64,000 nucleotides of DNA from Xanthomonas sp. Leaf148 (GTDB lineage Bacteria; Pseudomonadota; Gammaproteobacteria; Xanthomonadales; Xanthomonadaceae). Each line of letters starts with the position of its first letter. Position 1 is the stretch's first letter. Positions 60,736 through 64,000 of the stretch are shown here, piece after piece. Position numbers and translations under genes: made by a program. Where the stretch lies: the NCBI RefSeq assembly GCF_001423585.1, contig NZ_LMOP01000008.1, positions 1,625,118-1,689,117 on the forward strand, written 5' to 3'. Below the pieces are notes generated by a model. The model made no database searches and was not told the origin of the DNA. It worked only from the letters and a program-made list of their open reading frames with translations.

Positions 60736-61023
60736 GCGCCGGCAGCTGCTGCGCTGGCGAGGCAGCTGCGCTGCTGGTGAGATGTAGCGCTTGTCGGTTG
60801 CTTGGCCGTGCGGGCAATCCTGACGTTTGAAGGCTGCGCATTGGCTGCTGCACAGTGCGCGCGAGCGCACCGCGCCGTGCGCTGCGTGCTCCGAATGAAC
60901 GCACCTGCTTGACCAGGATGGAGCGATGTCGGCTTGGTTGCTGGCGCAGCCGCAGTGCAGGCGCATTGAGGCGAGCATGCCACCGCCGCCATACTGGCGT
61001 CAGATATCAGTCATCGAGTCGTC

Positions 61024-61620
61024 ATGACCAAGGCAAAAAAGAAGGCCGCCCAGCAGGCGGTGCAGGTTCCTGTGCCGATCTATCAGTTGCAGATCGCATT
61101 GGCGGGCAGTGCACCGCTGGTGTGGCGCAGCGTGCTGGTGTCCGGTGCAGTGCGGCTGGCGACCTTGCATCGCGTGCTGCAGCCGGTAATGGGCTGGAGC
61201 GGTGTGCATCCGTACGAATTCGACGTTGGTGGCGGGCGCTATGGCGAGTCCGGCCTGGATGTGCCGGATCGCGCGCGACTCAAGCATGCCGCGCGGGTCA
61301 CGCTGGAAAGCGCGCTGGGCGAGCTCGATGCATTTGGCTATTTCTATGGGGCCGGCGCCGGCTGGCAGCACACCGTGCAGGTGCAGGCCGTCTTGCCGCC
61401 GGATGCCGGGCTGCGCGTGGCACGCTGCATCGATGGTGCTAATGCCTGCCCGCCGGAAAGCCGCGGCGGGATCGATGACTATCAGGAATTTCTGCAGATC
61501 ATCGCCAACCCGGATCACCCGCAGCATGTGCAGGAACTGGCCACGCTCGGTGGGCGTTTCGATCCGGGTCACTTCGATCTGGTCGAGATCAACCGGCTGC
61601 TTGCGCGTGTTCGCGACTAA
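61024..61620 (+). CDS. Plasmid pRiA4b ORF-3 family protein
   Basis: A 198-residue protein of the pRiA4b ORF-3-like family, named after an Agrobacterium plasmid gene and found in many chromosomes. The family pattern is visible in YQLQIALAGSAPLVWRSVLV and MGWSGVHPYEFDVGGGRYGE, and in the acidic C-terminal part. The function is unknown. The stop codon TAA overlaps the first base of dispersed element copy E. Confidence 0.88.
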   Translation: MTKAKKKAAQQAVQVPVPIYQLQIALAGSAPLVWRSVLVSGAVRLATLHRVLQPVMGWSGVHPYEFDVGGGRYGESGLDVPDRARLKHAARVTLESALGELDAFGYFYGAGAGWQHTVQVQAVLPPDAGLRVARCIDGANACPPESRGGIDDYQEFLQIIANPDHPQHVQELATLGGRFDPGHFDLVEINRLLARVRD

Positions 61621-61776
61621 GAGCAGCGAACAAACCGACTGAGCTCGCTGTCAGGCGGGCGCGGCTGGTGCTCGGCGCTCGGCGCTCGGTGCGGCATGGA
61701 CCACGCGTCCACTCCGATTCTGAGCGCGCTGCCCGCACCCACCTGACGATTGCTAGCTAGATTTGTTAGCCGCTCT
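61620..61776 (-). repeat. MITE-like dispersed element, copy E
   Basis: A 157-bp copy in reverse orientation, with ends AGAGCAGCGAACAAAC and ATTTGTTAGCCGCTCT. The block CACCTGACGATTGCTAGCTA is the complement of the CGAGCAGTCGTCAGGTG block in C and D. It is longer than the others partly because of an internal GCTCGGC triplication near 61670-61688. It overlaps the stop codon of the preceding gene. Confidence 0.78.
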
Positions 61777-61945
61777 AAAGGCGGATGCTTACACGGCTGC
61801 GCCATGCAGTGCCGGCGCCGCGGCATCCACAGCAGCACTGGGCACCCGCAGCGCGACCTCCCACGCGGAACTCGCCGCATCAACGCACTGCGGTTTGACG
61901 CCCAATCGGCTAGCCTGACCGCCCGGTGTTAGCGAAGTGCGTGCA
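61777..61945. other. Spacer upstream of the ABC exporter gene
   Basis: About 170 bp between dispersed element copy E and the exporter start. It should contain the exporter promoter; nothing definite was recognised. Confidence 0.4.
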
Positions 61946-63778
61946 ATGTTCCGCTGGTTCGAGTCCCTGATCGATATCTTTCCGCCCATCGAGCGCGAGA
62001 TGCCGCCCCGCAGTGTGTGGCGGTTTTATCTGCATTATTTGCGTCCGTTATGGCCGATTCTGTTGGCCACGCTGGTCGCAGGGCTGCTGCTGGCGCTGGT
62101 GGAAGTGGCGATGTTCGACTTCCTCGCTCGCATCGTGGATATGCTGGCCGAGCGACCGGGACCGGACTTCTTCCGTCGTCATGCGGGCGAGTTGCTATGG
62201 ATGGCAGCGATCACGCTGGTGGCGCGGCCGCTGTTCACCGGGCTGCACAATCTGCTGGTCAATCAGGCCATTGTCCCGGGCCTGAGCAACCGCTCGCGCT
62301 GGTTGATGCACAACTACGTGGTGCGCCAGAGCCTGGGCTTTTTCAACAACGATTTTGCCGGCCGCATCGCCAACCGGGTGATGCAGACGGGCACCTCGTT
62401 GCGCGAATCGGCGGTGCAGATGGTCGATGCGCTCTGGTACATCGTGGTCTATACCGGCAGTGCCTTGTGGTTATTTGCGCAGGCCGACCCGTGGTTGATG
62501 GCGCCGCTGCTGATCTGGCTGGTGGTGTATGTCGCGTTGATGGCGTTCTTTGTGCCGCGCATGAAGGCGCGTGCCTGGGTCGCATCTGACGCGCGTTCCA
62601 AGGCCACCGGGCGCATCGTCGATGGCTATACCAATATTTCCACGCTCAAGTTATTCGCCCATGCAGGCCGCGAAGAAGCGTATGTGCACGACGCGCTCGA
62701 TGAGCTGGCGGTCAAGCATCGCCGGCAGACACGGGTGACCACCGCCATGGATACGGCCATCGCGGTGGCCAACGGGTTCCTGATCGTAGGTACCTGCGCA
62801 TTGTCGCTGTGGCTGTGGAACCGCGGGCAGATCAGCGTCGGTGCGATCACGCTGGCGACTGGACTGGTGATTCGCATCCACAACATGTCCGGTTGGATCA
62901 TGTGGACGGTCAACGGCATCTTCGAAGACATCGGTAGCGTGCAGGACGGCATGCAAACCATCGCGCAGCCGCTGACCGTGCAGGATGTGCCGGATGCGGT
63001 ACCGCTGCGGGTCACCCAGGGTCAGGTGCACTTCGACCAGGTCCATTTCCACTACGGCAAGCGCGGCGGGGTGATCGCCGGGCTGGATCTGCAGGTGCGC
63101 GCGGGCGAAAAGATCGGCCTGGTGGGCCCTTCCGGTGCGGGTAAATCGACGTTGGTCAACGTGCTGCTGCGGCTGTACGACCTGGAGCAGGGGCGTATTT
63201 TGATCGACGGGCAGGACATCGCGCAGGTCACACAGGAAAGCCTGCGCGGGCAGATCGGTCTGGTGACGCAGGACACCTCGCTGCTGCATCGTTCGATCCG
63301 CGACAACCTGCTGTATGGCCGGCCGCAGGCCAGCGACGCGCAGATTCTCGAAGCCGTGCGCAAGGCGCGCGCGGAGAGCTTTATCGAGGCCTTGGTCGAT
63401 GGCGAAGGACGCCACGGCTTCGATGCGCATGTGGGCGAGCGCGGCGTCAAACTCTCCGGCGGTCAGCGCCAGCGCATCGCCATTGCGCGCGTGCTGTTGA
63501 AAGATGCGCCGATCCTGATTCTGGATGAAGCCACCTCGGCGCTGGATTCGGAAGTGGAAGCGGCGATCCAGGACAGCCTCGACGCATTGATGGGCAACAA
63601 GACCGTCATCGCGATCGCGCACCGGCTGTCCACCATTGCGCGCATGGACCGACTGGTGGTGATGGACGCCGGCCGCATCGTCGAAACCGGTACGCATGCG
63701 GAGCTGATCGCGCAGGGCGGGCTGTATGCACGCCTGTGGGCGCGGCAGACCGGTGGATTTGTTGCGGCGGATGGGTGA
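61946..63778 (+). CDS. ABC transporter, fused permease and ATPase (exporter type)
   Basis: A 610-residue half-transporter that should work as a homodimer. The membrane domain with six helices (about 20-320) is followed by a nucleotide-binding domain: Walker A GPSGAGKST (about 393-401), Q-loop region LVTQDTSLLHRSI, signature LSGGQRQRIAIARV, Walker B ILILDEATSALDS and switch His in IAHRLS. The type is MsbA/multidrug-like; similar genes are often annotated as HMT1- or ATM1-like, and the substrate is unknown. The ATG at 61946 is chosen over a GTG three codons earlier. A tandem repeat starts 11 bp after the stop. Confidence 0.92.
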   Translation: MFRWFESLIDIFPPIEREMPPRSVWRFYLHYLRPLWPILLATLVAGLLLALVEVAMFDFLARIVDMLAERPGPDFFRRHAGELLWMAAITLVARPLFTGLHNLLVNQAIVPGLSNRSRWLMHNYVVRQSLGFFNNDFAGRIANRVMQTGTSLRESAVQMVDALWYIVVYTGSALWLFAQADPWLMAPLLIWLVVYVALMAFFVPRMKARAWVASDARSKATGRIVDGYTNISTLKLFAHAGREEAYVHDALDELAVKHRRQTRVTTAMDTAIAVANGFLIVGTCALSLWLWNRGQISVGAITLATGLVIRIHNMSGWIMWTVNGIFEDIGSVQDGMQTIAQPLTVQDVPDAVPLRVTQGQVHFDQVHFHYGKRGGVIAGLDLQVRAGEKIGLVGPSGAGKSTLVNVLLRLYDLEQGRILIDGQDIAQVTQESLRGQIGLVTQDTSLLHRSIRDNLLYGRPQASDAQILEAVRKARAESFIEALVDGEGRHGFDAHVGERGVKLSGGQRQRIAIARVLLKDAPILILDEATSALDSEVEAAIQDSLDALMGNKTVIAIAHRLSTIARMDRLVVMDAGRIVETGTHAELIAQGGLYARLWARQTGGFVAADG

Positions 63779-63788
63779 GGGGAACGAT

Positions 63789-63852
63789 GCTTGAGTGCTT
63801 GAGTGCTTGAGTGCTTGAGTGCTTGAGTGCTTGAGTGCTTGAGTGCTCGATG
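63789..63852. repeat. 8-bp tandem repeat array
   Basis: Seven perfect copies of GCTTGAGT (63789-63844) followed by one degenerate copy (GCTCGATG, 63845-63852). The array is outside any supported gene, 11 bp after the ABC exporter stop. Such arrays change length by slipped replication. Confidence 0.92.
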
Positions 63853-63898
63853 CGAGAGAAGTGAGGTCGCACGCGGGAGTCGTAACGTCGAGATCTAG

Positions 63899-64000
63899 CC
63901 CCTCTCCCAGCGGGAGAGGGTGAGGGTATGGGGCGGAGCCACTCGCTAGTTTGGCGACACCAGGCTTCGCTCGCGCCCTCATCCGCCCCTGCGGGGCACC
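63899..64000. repeat. CCCCTCTCC-type dispersed hairpin repeat, cut by window edge
   Basis: CCCTCTCCC (63900-63908), AGC, GGGAGAGGG (63912-63920) followed by TGAGGGTATGGGG. The same hairpin and tail occur at 55401. Near the edge CGCCCCTGCGGGGC adds a second hairpin, suggesting the repeat continues beyond the window. Confidence 0.6.

Noticed and set aside
63789-63852. Phase-variable switching of the ABC exporter by the 8-bp repeat
   Set aside because: The array begins after the stop codon, so length change cannot shift the reading frame of the exporter.

Overview
The window is chromosomal DNA of high GC content from a gammaproteobacterium, almost certainly a Xanthomonas species. Several genes point there: a nucleotide pyrophosphatase/phosphodiesterase closely resembling the structurally characterised Xanthomonas NPP, kexin-like secreted proteases in tandem, a creC/creD pair, a papain-like secreted protease, an Ada-AlkA fusion with a separate Ogt, and Xanthomonas-style dispersed intergenic repeats. 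No rRNA, tRNA, CRISPR array, integrase or intact insertion sequence was recognised. About 52 genes fill the window densely on both strands.

Layout. 1-4.7 kb: the end of creC, then a secreted C1 protease on the opposite strand, then creD (with a CreB-tag-like site) and a small coupled gene. 4.8-9.8 kb: a GNAT enzyme, a nitrilase-family hydrolase, a DUF3616 protein, gltX and a Fur-family regulator (probably Zur). 10.3-17.5 kb: a complete tripartite RND efflux operon with a divergent TetR gene and a second TetR gene overlapping its 3' end. 17.6-24.5 kb: a regulator-rich stretch (two LysR, one AraC) with a cupin protein, an MFS exporter and an aldo/keto reductase. 24.6-29.5 kb: two tandem modules, each a kexin-like S8 protease with a P-domain followed one base later by a small secreted partner. 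30.4-38 kb: a TonB receptor, a MarR-MFS operon, and a ZnuD-like TonB receptor divergent from a MerC-type membrane protein with Zur-box-like sites. 38.2-47 kb: ribosomal protein THX, a ClC transporter, NPP, the ogt and ada-alkA repair operon, and several small envelope proteins. 47.2-54 kb: an ECF sigma factor with a membrane partner, a DEAD-box helicase, a GGDEF/EAL protein and RluF. 54-64 kb: a DMT transporter, a DUF72 protein, RraA, a serine hydrolase, a CPA2 antiporter, a pRiA4b ORF-3-like protein and an ABC exporter.

How the genes work together. Several units are self-contained: efflux under TetR control, zinc handling (zur, the receptor and the MerC-like protein), alkylation repair, and c-di-GMP signalling. 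The most interesting locus is the duplicated protease-partner module. The proteases have no long propeptide, and each is followed by a paralogous secreted protein, which recalls the Aeromonas ASP protease and its ORF2 chaperone.

A second layer is a dispersed 131-157 bp element with inverted ends, present in five copies (1439, 32989, 55255, 55643 and 61620). Two copies overlap the stop codon of the upstream gene. An unrelated 8-bp tandem repeat and a CCCCTCTCC-type hairpin repeat close the window.
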